This document shows positions 1-14,100 of a stretch of 64,000 nt of DNA, one piece after another. Made by a program: the position numbers and the translations under genes. How positions within the stretch are numbered: position 1 is the first letter of the stretch; every line of letters begins with the position of its first letter. The notes below the pieces were generated by a model that saw nothing but the letters and a program-made list of their open reading frames with translations, searched no databases and was not told where the DNA came from. The stretch spans positions 806,001 through 870,000 of the forward strand of contig NW_024104909.1 in assembly GCF_003945595.2 (NCBI RefSeq). The letters run 5' to 3'. Source of the DNA: Pipra filicauda. Taxonomy: Eukaryota; Chordata; Aves; Passeriformes; Pipridae.

Positions 1-2185
1 GGAATTCTCCTGTCTCCCTCTGAGCTTATGTGGCTCCTTGGAGAGCCTTTCCAGAACAAAAATGTTTCAGGAGTACGCCTTAACTTCCCTTTATTAAAAA
101 GGCCTGGTTAACCATGAGTTCTTGCATAAAAACATACTTCTAAAAATAGCCTGCATTTTTTACAGGAAAAATGGCCAGGTGTTTGGTGTTGGAGGGGTGT
201 TTAGGAGAGCTCCTGGCTCTGCCACCAATGCCAGGCATGAATCGGAGCAAATTACTTCTTTATTCTTTGGGTTTTATTTTTGCAGTTTGTAAGAGAAGGA
301 GGGAGGGAGTATTTTCTCCCTCATTGAGGGGTAAGTTGTCCTCATAAAAACCTAGAAATGAGCAGAGAAAAGGAAATGGCTTTAAAATGCTCAGGCCACT
401 CTTCAACCAAATGTAGTTTCATTCAGCAGTTTGAAATTCTCCTGTTTTTTTCCGAGGGTGATGAATGGTTGCAGTAAAAGAGGAGAAACAATTCCTGATT
501 ATTTTAAAATAATTAATAATTATGATTATTTGCTGATTATTTTTAAAGTGGATTGCTGCTTCGGAGAGGGAGGTCCAGTAAATATTTAGATTGTTACTCA
601 CCTTGGACAGTATTTCCCTTAGTGGGGTGTGTGCTTTTGGGCTCCACGTGTTTGCACTCACATGAATTGTCAGCAATGAAAAGGGCACAAGGAAGTCACA
701 TTTTCTTTGAAACTGGGGGGTGTTGTGGTCAGCAGGACCAGCATTTCACTTCTGTGACATTTTTTACAAAATTTAAGATAATTAGGAAGGAAAAAATCCA
801 TTGTCAATCACATTGTTCAGGTCAGTCACTTGCAGAGTTTCTTATGCTGTAGATGTGGAAAAGGCCAGAAACTCATTACATTATTTTACTGTCTTCCAAG
901 CAGACTGAAATAGAACTGGATGAACCAATTTAAAATGTGACTAACAAAGAACAGTGCAACATAAAGGAAATTACTTGTAAAGTGCATCTATTTTTAGTGA
1001 TTTCATGCACTGTTAGTAAAATCCACATATATATGTATATTTCTTTACCGTAATATAAAACACCTTCCTCTGTTTATGGAACTTTTGGCAAGGTATTTAT
1101 GCTCTCTAATGTTGGGCATGTCTAGAAGGATCAAAAATAGAACAGGAGGCAGCATGGGAAGCATACATTTATGCACATACCATGCCCAGTCTTAGCCAAT
1201 AATGTACTCTCATCTATTTTAATAACCTGGAAAGGCAACTGCTTTTAAATCCTCTCCTGGAAAGAATATCAGCACAAAAATATGTGACACTTGAGCAAGA
1301 TTTGAGGAAATTGTTGTGCATTTTGGTTCTTTTTTTAAACTGGTGGGCCTGGAAGGAGCTGGCCTTGTGTGTCTGGAGCACCTGGAAAATTACAGCTGGC
1401 CTGTAACTGCTTGTGTTTAGTAAAATTAAATGGTGGTTCCATGCCTTCCTTTCCCTCTGTGATTCCTCCACCACTTCTGCCTCCCACTTCCATATGATGA
1501 GTCTGAACAGAATTAAGCAAAAAGGCCCAACCAGTTGGAGCTGAACAGAACTGCAGAGTCCTGAGTGAGAGAGACTGGGATTGTACCTCACCCCCCCTGT
1601 TCTCTACTTGCTGAGGGGGCCAGGAATGCACTACTGAAACCTCTGACAGCCCCTTCTCAGTGCTATTGGATTAAGAAGGAACCCTTGACTTTGGAGGAGG
1701 GAAGATGTGATGTTTATCTTTGGGGGAGAAGGTCAGAGAACTGGGCAGAAATGTTTCAGTGGCTGGAGCTGGTATGAGAAATAAATGTTTTATAGGCATG
1801 TCTGACTAGAGTGAAATAAAGTGATAAGGGCTGGAAGTGCTGCCAGTTGCTGTTAAACCAGATGGATCTGTGATAAATTCAGGTAATTAAACCCAGGAAT
1901 GAAAGGGGAGAGCAGAATCCCACTGAGTGCTTTGTTTTACTTTCCCTTTACAACCTCTGAAAACCAAGTGGGATAGTTTGGAGCACTCAAGAAGGCATGG
2001 CTGTGTAGGGCCCACCACAGAGCCCAGTGAGATGAATCAGCCTGACAAGATAAGTTTTAAATGCAGGAGAGATGAAAATAGTACAGATAGCAGTTCAGAA
2101 ATGTCAGTGGACTACAATGCAACTCTCAGGGTATTTTTATGCTGTTTACAAGGTTTAACCAGATCTGCTCTTTCCCTTTTTGCAG
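1..2185. other. Left-edge stretch, presumed MGRN1 intron
   Basis: No exon could be recognised here on either strand. The open frames are short, lack similarity I know, and have no splice-site support. The first recognisable MGRN1 exon follows at 2186 and begins inside the coding sequence, so this stretch is most simply an MGRN1 intron. I looked for the preceding exon, which should encode the end of the substrate-binding domain (ending Asp-Glu-Gly-Asp in the family), and did not find it. Confidence 0.6.
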
Positions 2186-5100
2186 TGGTGGTTGAGGTCA
2201 CTGGTCACGCCCATGTTCTCCTGGCTGCATTTGAAAAGGTAAATGAGTTCTTTTTCCCCTTTGTCCTTGTGTATGTAAACATTTCCACGGGTCATTAGTT
2301 TGTATTTATGTAACACTTAGCCCAACAGGGTCCTGGCTCGTTCCTGGGTGGTGTTGTAGTACAAGGAACCTCTTGCAGCAGCTCCTGTGCAGCCTGTAAT
2401 TATCATTTGTACCTGAGCTGGTCGCTCAGGTAATTGCAGCTGCTGTTTCCTGTGTGTGGGGAGAGGGTGGAAGGTGTTGTCCATGGCTGCTACCGTGCAG
2501 TTTTCCAGGGCAGAACTGGATCTGCCGTGTCCAGACCCTGTTGCACCATTGTTTGGCCTTAGCTTACACACAGGGCCAAGCCCTTTGGAAGAATTAGGAC
2601 ACATCCTGCATGAAGACTGTGAGCTTCACTACTCTTGGGTGGTGTGTTTGATGTAGTGACCACTGCCTGCATGGTAAGGCCAAGCCAAGCTGTGTGCACA
2701 AGCCTCGATAACAAACTCTCTTCCCATGATAACTGGACCCTCAAAAGAGTTGCAAGATCCATAACTACACCATAATTAATGAGTCTGGCTGTGGTAACAC
2801 TGCACACACCTACCCTGGGCAGGTGATTCTTGTGGTGACATGCTGAGGTGAGACAAGAGATGCTGGAGCAGAGCTGGGCATGTAGAGGGGAGCAGCATCA
2901 GTGCTGTGCCCTTGGAAATTCCCCATTTTCAGACTGGCACGTGGCTGACCTTGGTATCTCAATCCGCTCAGTTCCTGTCGTATCCCTGTCCAAGTTGCCA
3001 GGTCTTACTTCCCTTCCTCCCAGGTGGATAATGTGGATAGTGAAGAGCTGAGTCAGAGGGCATGGGAAGCACAGTCAGTCCTAAGGAAGCCATGGGGCTG
3101 GAAGATGCTTTAAGTGTTTTAGGTTGCTTTTTGTTGGACTTGATCTGTGAAGAAAATGAGTTTTCCAGTGTTAGAAAGGTTGTTCTGAGCGCTGGCTCTG
3201 TAGGTAGTTTTACTCCTGGCAATTAGAGATGGGCAGCTGCAGCACCCTTGGGATTAGGGCAGGGATGTTATTTTAGTTTCCTCCTCTGGCTGATGTGGAA
3301 AAACAAAACACACTGGAGTCCCTCATAGTTCAGCCTCATAGTCATAGTTCAGCCACTTCTTTCTTCTCATCTTCCACTGAATGCTTAGAACAAGATTAAA
3401 ATCTCACTTTTAATAAAAAGTCATAGGGCAGAGTACGTGTTGAGTTCATCCTCCCTGTTTGATTAAAATATGTTCCCCATCCTTAGAATAATTGCAGCTT
3501 TTGAAGTGTAGGTCCATAAATCCAGGGGAGGTCCTTGCTAATAAGCACTGCTGATCCCCCAGAGGACAGACAGACCAGCAGGACCTGGTAATTTGCTATT
3601 TATATGTATCTTTAAGATCAGAATAACAACCTTGATCCTTTGTGTAGTTTGACCTTGCAGCTCTTCGAAAGGCAGAAACTTGTTTGCCTGAAAACAGGAC
3701 TGTTTTGTCTTTGGTGTGATGTTGTTGTCCCTTCTTTCTGAAACTCCTTCAGCAAACAGATGCACATCTGCAGCTGTTCACAGCAGCAGGACCTGCTGGA
3801 GCATCCCCTGAGTCTCCTTTGCTGCTCTCTAGACTGTGGCAGGGGAGTTCATTTCTTTCTTTTTAGTGGCCCTTGTGGATGATGGGGAAAGTAGAACTGG
3901 CATCACTAGTCCTGGCACCAGGGTTTACAGAATTGTTCCAGCTGTGCCTGCTGCCACTGAGGACATGAAAGACTCACAGCTCTGAGGATGTGGAGCACAT
4001 GTGACTTGTTTCTGACTCTGTCCAGTGGACAAACCTTGTTCTCAGCCTCTTGCTCTGTCAGGGAGTGGCTCTGTCACTGGATGTTATTTCGGGTGTTAAC
4101 AAATATCCCCTGCCAAGTCCTGCTGGACTGGCTGCAGAAGTGTCTGCACCCAGTTGGATTGCTTGCACCCTGAAAGCACCCAGTGTGCCAGGGGAGTTTT
4201 GTGTGTGCTCTGACCACTTCAGCAAGGTTTGACTTGAGCCAAGTCTGTCTGACTCTGCGCTGGAGCAGACAAGGCGTGCTCCAATACCCTGTTCCACTAA
4301 CTCTGCTGGGAGGGATTGCCATCCAGGCTGTCCTGGTTATACATACCCTCCCCTCCCCACAGCTAGCACACACCAACCCTGAGCACGAGGCTGTTTTAAT
4401 TACTTTATTTAATCAAATTTTTATTTTATTTAATTTTTCAGCTATTTAATGCGTTTCCTTTTTTTGCCCTGCTAGCACGTTGATGGCAGTTTCTCTGTGA
4501 AGCCCTTAAAACAGAAGCAGATCGTAAGTACCTGTTTTCTGTCTACTCTTGATTACAGACTTGCTGGTGTCCCACCAGTGCCTGACTGTACCCAGTGGGA
4601 AGGTTTGGTGTTCTCTGAGAGCCTGAGATCTCACCTCTTTAGCTCAGATATCACAAGCAAAGGCAGTGAGCTGCTGGCTGCCCTAAATGTTGCCCTTTTG
4701 TATCCCATCCCAGTGTGATGTGCAGAAGCTGGGTAGCGCCTCATCAGGATTGAAATTGCCTTCAGTCCTGTACAGACAAAAATACATAAGCAACTACAAA
4801 CTGCTAAGAGTGCCAAGGATTTCAGCTTCTGAGAAGAACTCTGGTAGTGATCCTGCTGCAAAGATCAGCTTGAAATGTCTTGGAGAAAGAGATGAGATTT
4901 TGGGGGTTGATCCCTTCACCCTTAGGCATGTGCTGTGTTTCTGCTTTAAATGTTTGACTGCTCATGATGGATGGTTAAGGTTTACTGATCTGAATTAAAA
5001 AGCCTTTTACTACCAAGAAGGTCATTAAGTACCTTAATAAGACACTTCTTGCTTTAAGATGTACCTTCCAGTCCCCAGATCAGAAGAGAGCCATAAACAC

Positions 5101-8100
5101 TGTCAGTAATCATATATGAAAATGGCATTTGTTAATTCACTGTCTAGCTCCCCAGCTCTGTGCAGAGACTCATGGCCTGTCCATATTGGACATCTGACAG
5201 CAATATTGGCCCTCTCTCCCAGAGCTTTATCCCAGTGCCAGTGGTGTGGGAGTTGCCACTCCGGCCTGATGTCTGTTCTGAGCCCCGTGTGTCCCAGACT
5301 GATCTGTGCTCCCTTCTCTTCCTTGGTGCTCCCCTTGGCTGTGTTGCAGCACAGTCTCCTGGCTGGTTGATCCATCTGAGTCTCGCAAGTATTTTTAATA
5401 GGATCAGAGACTGTTTTGGAAGGGAGTCTGTCAAGTGTGTGAGGGCAGGTTTGTCGTGGGAACATCCAGGAGAGCTGTGCCTCGGCTGGAAGATGGAGCA
5501 GAGCGATGTGATGCCAGCAGCGCCTCTTTCTCACATATTTTTCAGATCAGAGTGTTTGTCAGCTGATGAAAAGCCTCTCATTTATCCTGCTTGGGATTTT
5601 TTTGAGGGAGGGGGTTTAATGCTTTTATCTCTAAACCAGTGCTTCCATGGTGTGAGCTCTCTCAGTCAGCGTTGGGTTACTGTGCACACTGAGGCAGTGT
5701 GTGCATCCTTCTCCATTCAGCACTGCAGACTCCCCACATGGAGGGCTGTCTTGCTGGAAATGCTCTGCAGGGAAGTTCCCACCCTACCACGGTTTGGTTA
5801 GCTGACTCCTGCAGTGGAACACTGAGTGCTTGTCTGTCTTTACTGGCAGAGCATGTAACCTTCCCACTCAGTGTTTAGTTGTGGGTACTTTTTTTTTTGT
5901 TGGCAGTTAGTAAAATGTAACATTTCTAAGTTCTCTCCTGTGGCTTTTGGAATAGAAGGAAGCTCTTGTTAAAGAACACACAGTACCACTGAAACTGAGA
6001 TGGCATCTGCACCCTTAAAAGCATAGAGCAGAGGTGTAGAGTCTGTGTCTGGAATAAACCATGTTATAACATTGTACATTCTTTGCCATCCCTGCTTTTC
6101 TTATGTCTTCCCCTCCCTGCCATTGCCAGGATTGTGGGTACCTTTTGTGGGCATCGATCTCTAAAGCTCTTTGGGAGCAGGAAGCAGCAGCCCCTGGGCT
6201 GAACTGCTTTGTGCTGTGTTCAGTTATAGTGTAAGTACCAACCTGTTTACAGAAATTCAGCCTGGATGAATACAAACAGATGGATCGGCAGGAAAACATA
6301 ACCTGGACTTGGCCAGTGGTTCCTGTGTGCATCCAGTGAGGCTGTAAATAGCAACAGAAGCCTTCGGAAGGATGACGTGGTGTGGGATGGGTTGGAGAAG
6401 GGTGAAGGTGAAGGACTGCATTGTCTGCAATCACCTACTTCTTCTTAATTACTCCTACTCTTTTAAAACCTAGAGTTCTTTCTAGTAAGAGCTGTTGCAC
6501 TGCTCACCCTTTCCCTGCTGGGACATGAGTTTCTCAGGATTTTTAGAGGAAAGCAGTTAAAAGGAACACAGGCTCCCGCAGAGACTTTGGTCTCTCCCTC
6601 CCTGACCTCTTCTTTGCTTTGAGCTGACCACTCCTGCACACACTGTCACTCACTGTGATCCTCCAAGGAGTCAGGATGCTGTAACAAGGCTCTCTTTGAA
6701 ATGCCAAGTTACAAAAGGACGTTTCCCACATAATTGTCCCCAGACTTCCTGGGTGAGTTGTGAGCTGCTGCAGAGGGTTTTGCTCAGCAGTCCAACAGCT
6801 GATCTCACTGCCATGAAATGCAGGCCTAGAACAGATTGTCTGTGAGCTGCACACTGAGTTACACGGGGAGACTCTGGAATTAGTGTGTTAACACTGCCAT
6901 GTCCCAGCTCAGAGCATTTCTGAACCAGCAGATGGGCTGGATACAGCTCCCTCCTGCCCCCTTCTTGGCATGTGTCACCTTCTGAAGCACTGGAGTCCCG
7001 TGGAAAAGCCACTGCTCACTGAGCACCTGGCTTGACTAGAGGAGAGGAGAGAGGCCAGTTACACATGGAAATGCCAGGAGCCCTGGGATTGACAGCTGTT
7101 GTAGCACTGGGGTCCTGGGGGCTTAGCTTCCCTGCATGTTGTCAGCTGGACATGGAGATGGCAGGAAAGTTTGTCCTTCCCCTGCTTGTGACATGTGTCT
7201 GTTTGGTACCTGGCAACCCTTTTACCTGTTGCAAGGTTTTGTGCAGGCAAAGCAACACATCCTGCTCTGGGGAAGCTGCTGTGTAGCACCAGATCACAGA
7301 ATCCCAGGATTATTTAGGTTGGAAAACACCTCCAAGATCATCGAGTCCAACCTTTGACCAACTAGACCAGAGCACTGAGTGCCATGTCCAGTCATTCCTT
7401 GAACACCTCCAAGGATGGCGACTCCACCACTTACCTGTGCAGCCCCTTCCAGTGTTTAACAACCCTTTCTGTGAAGAAATTCTTCCTGATGTCCAACCTG
7501 AGCCTCCACTGCTGTTACAGGTCCCTCTGCAGAGCCTTCCTACCCTCCAGCAGATCAACGCTCCCACCCAGCTTAGTGTTGTCTGTGAACTTACTGAGGG
7601 TACACTCTATCCCCTCATAAATAACGATGTTAAACAGGACTGAATCCTGGGGGTCCATTATCTCTGTGCTTCCTTGTAGAGGCTGCTCCTCACAACTGTG
7701 AGAATCTCGTGCTGTACTGGAGGGCTAAACTGGAGAACAGGGGAGAACCCCCAGTGCAGAGGGACTTGACCCATCAGCCCTCCTTGTCTCAGTGCTGTGG
7801 TTCAGCTGCCCAGGGGGGTTTGCAGGCAGCTGCCAGTTTGCAGAAGTCGTGGCTTGGGGGAGTGTGTCCCTCTGAGTAACTTCCAGCTGTGCCTAGAGCA
7901 CTTTCTGCCACCACACCTCCCATTTATAGGTGCCACCAAGGGCCTGGGGATGGCAGTCAGTGACACTGCACTAATGTAGGGCTGTCCGTGGAGTGCTTCT
8001 CCTGCTAAGGGAAATGGTTTGTCTGTCCTTAGAAGCTTGACCTTGTGCTCCCAGGGGGTGAACAGGGAGGTGATGTGCCACCACTGGTGTGCCAGTAAGG

Positions 8101-11100
8101 AGCTGTTGGCACAGCCTCTCTCTGCTGAGATTGCAGAAATGGGTGGAAGTTCATCTTGGTTAAAGTTAAGCAGTACTCCCACAGAGGACTGTGGAAGGCT
8201 GATTGCCTCTGGATTATTTGAGCTATGGGTGTGTATACTCTGAGACAAGCAGAGTACTTGTTTTTTAGATTATTTTGATAGCCCAGCTGGCCACTTTTGT
8301 TGCTCCCTACCCACACCAGGCGGGGTGGGCAGCACCTTTTGAGCAAGGAGAGACTCACTCTCCACTCTCATTCTCTGTCCTTGGTGATGTTTGTTATCTT
8401 CCATGTTGCTGTAGGGAAGCTGTGGGTGTAACATGGACATTTTGACACGGGGAGGGAGGGAAGGTGGTCACAGAACAGCAATGACAGAGCAGCTGGCACT
8501 CCAACTATTGTCTTCCCCCCCAGGTTGACCGGGTGAGCTACCTGCTTCAGGAGATCTACGGCATCGAGAACAAAAACAACCAGGAGACCAAGGTAAAGAT
8601 GCTTCCTGAGCTGTGGCTTTCCAGCCTGCACCTTCTGCTTTGGAGCTTAACTATGGGGATTGTCAGGGCAATGTGGAGGTGCTTCCCAGAGTGACTGTCA
8701 AGTCTGTGTCGTTCCTGCAGGCACCAAAGAGGACCAGGGATGACAGGTCCTCACTGGTGTAAGGCCTAAACAGAAAGTGGAGTTGTGCTCAGATAATTTT
8801 AGGCAGCATGAGGCTCTTGAGGATGTTCCTTGGGGCTGGGATTGCTGGGAGAGAAGGGCCTCAGTGCCCCATGGATGTTTCAGAGCACTGGATTTTAGGG
8901 CTTGTAGAAAGCTGTGTGTGTGTGTTGCTGCCTCCCTGCATCAAGGCAGTCGTGTCTGGTGTTTGTGCTCTGCTCCCACGGCTCCTTCACATTCTCCTGG
9001 TTGGGAGTTCTGCATGTTCCTGTAGTGTTTCAGAAAACTGAGCTCTCTAGGGCTTGCCAGTATCCAGAGAGCAGCCTGCATTCCCCAGCAAGAGGGAGCA
9101 CAGCATCCCTAAGGGATGTGTATGCAAATGCCGTAACCAGAAACATTCCCATCTTGAGGCAGGAGCTGCTGCTGGATCCCAGCTGCTGGATCCGTGCCTG
9201 CTTTGTGCTTCCTTTAGCCTTTTTAGAGCTGCCCTGTGCTGCCACCTGGGCTGTGGAGTGTCCCCACTGCTGGTCTCAGGATCACACAGCTCCAGGGTGT
9301 GTAGTCCATGATTTGTAAACAGAGCAGTAGCCACAGAGCAAGACAAGCAGGATTTCCTCTCCAGGCAATGCAGTGTCCTTCCCAGAGTGTCCTGTGATCT
9401 GCCTGTGCCAACAAGCAGTACCTGGAGAGGCAGGAGGGAGAAGTCTTTTCCAAGATTTTTCTTCCACAGGATCTGTTTAAGAGGATTGAAAGCTTCTTTT
9501 TGGGTCCTCCAGGGTCTTGTAATGATTCTCTTGATCCAGCAATCACACATTTGTGGCCCAATCAGACAAGTGGCATGGGACCATTTTGTTCTTCCTGGTG
9601 TACCCAGCAAACTGTGTGAATGGAGCAGCAAAGAGCCTCCCTCCCTCCCAAAATACCTGAGGGGCAGGTGTGATGGGACAGACAGCCCTGTGCAGGCAGG
9701 CAGCAGGCTGGGTGAGGATGTGGCAGCAGCACAGTTGCTGTTTACACCGAGGTTGCCCATGGTTGCATGTTCTAGCCCTGGTGACCAAAGGGACCTCGTG
9801 AAGTGGGACCAGGTGAAGGTGGAGGTGCCCCATGCTGGGTCATTGTGGTTCTGACACAACTTCTGTGACATGGGTGGGGAGACAGTGGAGTTTTCTGCTG
9901 TCAATCTTGTGGTTGGAAAGTGCATTTTTCCTCCCACCAACAGATCAGTGTCTGTAATCCAGTTTGTGGGGCTCTGAGTGACTGACACATGAGTGTGGTG
10001 CATGTTCCTGTTGAATGGGTGCACACAGGCCTTTTTACCAGGGTAACTGTGGGCAGGTGAACATCCCAGGCTGGTTCTCCTGAGGATGCATCAAAGCTTG
10101 TGCCAGCACAGGAGCTGGTGAAGGTGCAGAAGAACCACTGACTCCCTCACTTGTTCAGAGCACCTGTGGAAGCTGGGCTGGGCATGGCTGACGTGCCTCC
10201 TCCTGTCCAGCCTGGGGGCAGTCTGACCTACTGCCTGTCCAGCTCCTTGTGGGGATGCTCTCAGTGTGGGAAGAAAGGCTGGAGTGCCAAAGAACTTGCT
10301 TCCCTGCTGACCCTGGAGCCACCAGGCTGGAAGGCAGGAGCTTGTTCCTGGTACCCTTCAGCTAAGAGGATCCCTTCCCCAAAGGGGCTCTGGGGAAGGA
10401 CAGCTCTGCCCTGAATTCCCAGTGCAGTGCCCTGTCCTCTGGCCTTCAGGGAGCTCGGAGCAGAGCCCTGGGATGAAGGAGTGTCCAAGCAGGGCTCTGT
10501 GGGCTGGAGTTTGCTCTCCTTCAGAAACCCCGCTGAGAGCTGACAAAAGAGGATGCCAGCTCTACCACAGACTTTTGGGTGGGAAATTTCCCCAGGCTCC
10601 AGAGTCCCTTGGCAGTTTGGCATACCCCTGACCATTCCCATGCCAACGTTTTCCCTCTCCTTGCAGCCTTCAGACGACGAGAACAGCGACAACAGCAACG
10701 AGTGTGTGGTTTGCCTGTCGGACCTGCGGGACACCCTCATCCTGCCCTGCAGACACCTCTGCCTGTGCAACTCCTGCGCTGACACCCTGCGCTACCAGGC
10801 CAACAACTGCCCCATCTGCAGGCTCCGTGAGTCCCTGTGTGCCTGGAGACACGGGCACCTCCTCCCTCCCAGGCCCCTCTTAGGGCAGTGCAGGCTGTGA
10901 GAGGGAGCATGTTTTACACACCCCACCCCAAGGCTCAGCATCCCACTGCTGCTGCTCCCACCTGGAGATGAGAATGGCTCTTTGCCCAGGGCCTCCCTGG
11001 CCACTCGTCCTCTCCCTGGGATGGACCTGAAGGTGAAGGTGCTCTGAGCTGTGCCATGTTGGCAGTTCTTGTGTGGAAAATGGAAAATCTCCCAAAGGAG

Positions 11101-14100
11101 GGGATGCAGAAGCTTTATCCTGAGGGTATCTGGCCCAGACAGCAGCCAGCCACGCTGGAGGGCTGTCCAAATACTTTCTGTGATTTTTTTTTTTTTCTTC
11201 TGATAACTTTGCTTTCACCAGGAGGCAGAGGTGAGATAAGTCAAATTGGAGTCCTTTGCTTTGCCAGGAGTTAGGAGGATCTGCTTAACCATTGCATTGC
11301 TCAGTTCCCAAAAGATGGAAAAAATTACACTCAGTCAGCACTTGCTGAATTCCACATCTTTTCTCAAAAGCACAGAGGCATAGGAATCTCCTGAGAAAAT
11401 ACCCGTGTTTTTGCTGGAATAGGCAGATCATGTGTTTTACCCCCTGCCTGGTCTCTGATGTATTTGATTGTTTCTAACTGATAATTCTGAGGAAAAGAAA
11501 AAAAGAGCCTAAGACAGATGTTTGGCCTGAGAAACTAAGTCTAAACAGTTCAAACATGGCAAAGATACAGTAACCAAAAGCAAGATCTTACCAGAGGAAG
11601 ACAGCTTAGGCTATAAGTGGCACAACTTAAAACAGTTACAGCGTTATCTCATCTGCAGGGGAGCAGGTTGTATTTGTACCTCTGTCCTCTGTCTCTAGGC
11701 TGATCTTGCAGTGGCTGGGTGCAACAAGAACCAGGGAAATGCCTGGCAAGTCCTCACAGCTGCATCAGAACAGATGTCTGGCTCGTTCGTGTGCGCCCTT
11801 GGCACAGAGGAACTAACAATATTAAAGATCTGCAGATAGAAAATGGGGCTGTGGGCAGGGGTGGAGATCAGAGCCGTGGTGGTGGGAGGACCAAGGGATC
11901 TCTGTGCTGGAGGCAGGAGTACAGCTCTAACCCTCCAGCTGGGTTTGCAGCCAGCGCAGAGCCTCTCACCACCACAGCCCATGGCAGGCACAGTGCTTCC
12001 AGTGCCAGCTGGGCCCCAGGGCTGAGCTTTGTGGGGTCTGAATGAGCCCAGAGTGGTTTTACATGAGCCCCCCACCCATCCTGTAGATTGCAGTGCACTC
12101 CCAAGGCCAAGCTCATGTTTTTTCGTACTGGAATTGGAATGACCCACCCTTAAGGGCAACTTCTCTGGGCTTCTACTCTTGTACAGTATCAGGCCTGAAG
12201 GATGTCCATGACTGTACCTGTTCTCCACAAGGACTCTGTGTGCCCAGACTTTTTCAGCCAGCAGATCTCTTCCCTCTCTAGCTGAATTGACTGGAAGCCT
12301 GACCACAGCACTTGGCTTTGGGGTGCTCAGGGTGCACAGGGGAGCTGCCCCATGCCAACAGCGTGCCTGTGGCAAGGCAGGGAGCTCTGGCATGGCCTGG
12401 TCCTGCTGGGCTGTGCAGTCACCTGCCTTGTGTTCCCTCCTAGCCTTCCGTGCCCTGCTGCAGATCCGGGCGGTGAGGAAGAAGCCGGGGGCTCTGTCGC
12501 CGGTGTCATTCAGCCCTGTCTTGGCACAGAGTGTTGACCATGACGAGCACTCTGTAAGTACCTTGGGACCCCGGGGACAAAGCCTGGGTGCTGGTCTCGG
12601 CCTCAGCAGGCAGCTGGTGGGTGCATCAAGCTTGGCCTGATGGTTGGTGACACTTCCTGGTGTCCCAGGGACCTCGGGAGGTTGGCTCAGACCCTGCACC
12701 GAGGGCTTCCTGAGCAGTGCAGCCTTTCTTGTCAACCTGCGAGACTGTGGGGTCCTGGATTAGTGATGCAACTAGATTGGAGGAAACAAATCCATAGAAA
12801 CCTCAGGCTGATAAGATTTCTTGGAGCCTGTCCCAGCAGAAGAGTGGCAGACTCTGGGCATGACAGGGTTGGGGCTGGGAAAACAGGGCAGGGGAGTTAC
12901 AGTTTGACTTGCCCACACATCTGTGTGGCATCACACCAATGAAATGCCCTTGGCACTGGGGTTCTCAGAAAGGCCTCTTTTTTGCAGCCTCCCTGAGTGT
13001 GCTGGGAGACAGCTGAGGGAGCGTGGGATGGGTAGAGTGGCACTGGTGCCCTCAGGTCCCAGCTGCATGTCCCCAGTGTGGTGAGGGCAGCAGCTCTTTG
13101 CCTGAGCAGTGCTGTTGAACAGCTGGCTCTGGTGGGACACATGAGATCAGAGTGGGAAGGAGAACCACATGTAGATCATCTTACAGGCTTTTGTGGGAAC
13201 AGATGCTGTCACAGGAAAAGGCTGCCCTCTGCAGTGCTTTAGCCCTGCTGCTTTCAGCTGGGGCTGAGGAACAGGGCAGGGTAGAAAGCCCGAGGGTTGC
13301 TGTGAGGCAGAGCATGGTGTGTGGAGGAAGCAGGTGCTGTCACCTGCAGCGAGGGGTAAGGAGATGCTGAGTGTCTCTTCCTGTCACTAACCTCAAGAAA
13401 CAACTTCTTTAAAACATGGTTTTCTCTCGACAGCGTCCCTTTAAGTCCCTTAAGGTGAGCTCTGTCTCCCTGCCCAGCAGGAAGCCTAGGAGGGGAGTAA
13501 GAACAGTAAGTGGCCTCGGGTGCTTGCACTGGGCTCCCACGGTGTCACCTGCACGAGGCAGTCACACACACAGGGCTTGCTGACACGCTGGGTTTGACCT
13601 GTGCCCCTGCCTGGGCTATGACACTCCACCTCCTGCCTCCACTGTGGCAGTGAGACACTCACACCCTGCACGGACCACCACTGACCTCCCTGGTTTGCCT
13701 GTGGACAACAAGCGAGATGGAAGCAGCTTGTCGCAAGGGTCTGACACTGGCTCTCAGGGACTGTCCCCAGGTCCTGAGCCTGGATGATTTATGGTCCCTG
13801 ACCAAGATATTTTCACAGTTTCATAGGACTGTGGGCAAACTGCTGTCCCCTTGGCTCACCCAAAAGCTTCCTTGCACTTGTCTCATCCCCTCGGCAGTTT
13901 GGTGTGGGCACATCCTGGTGTGGTTTCCAGCCCGGTGCTGGGATGTAGAGGTAGATAAAGAGGCACAGCTGGAGCAGGTCTTGCCTTCAGGAACACTGGC
14001 TGCAAGAGGCTGATTTGCTTTTACAGCAACAGGAGGGATGGAGCTTGTCTTGTCTGGGGACTCTTTGAGTTGGTGTGGGATTGAGTAACTGGAACACTGT

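Noticed and set aside
5160..5801. 213-codon plus-strand frame inside an MGRN1 intron
   Set aside because: No recognisable domain, no start context or splice support, and codon use looks random.
9047..10024. 325-codon minus-strand frame in an MGRN1 intron
   Set aside because: It contains no known motif and lies in an intron between two conserved exons. It is not flanked by a minus-strand promoter or poly(A) signal I can support.
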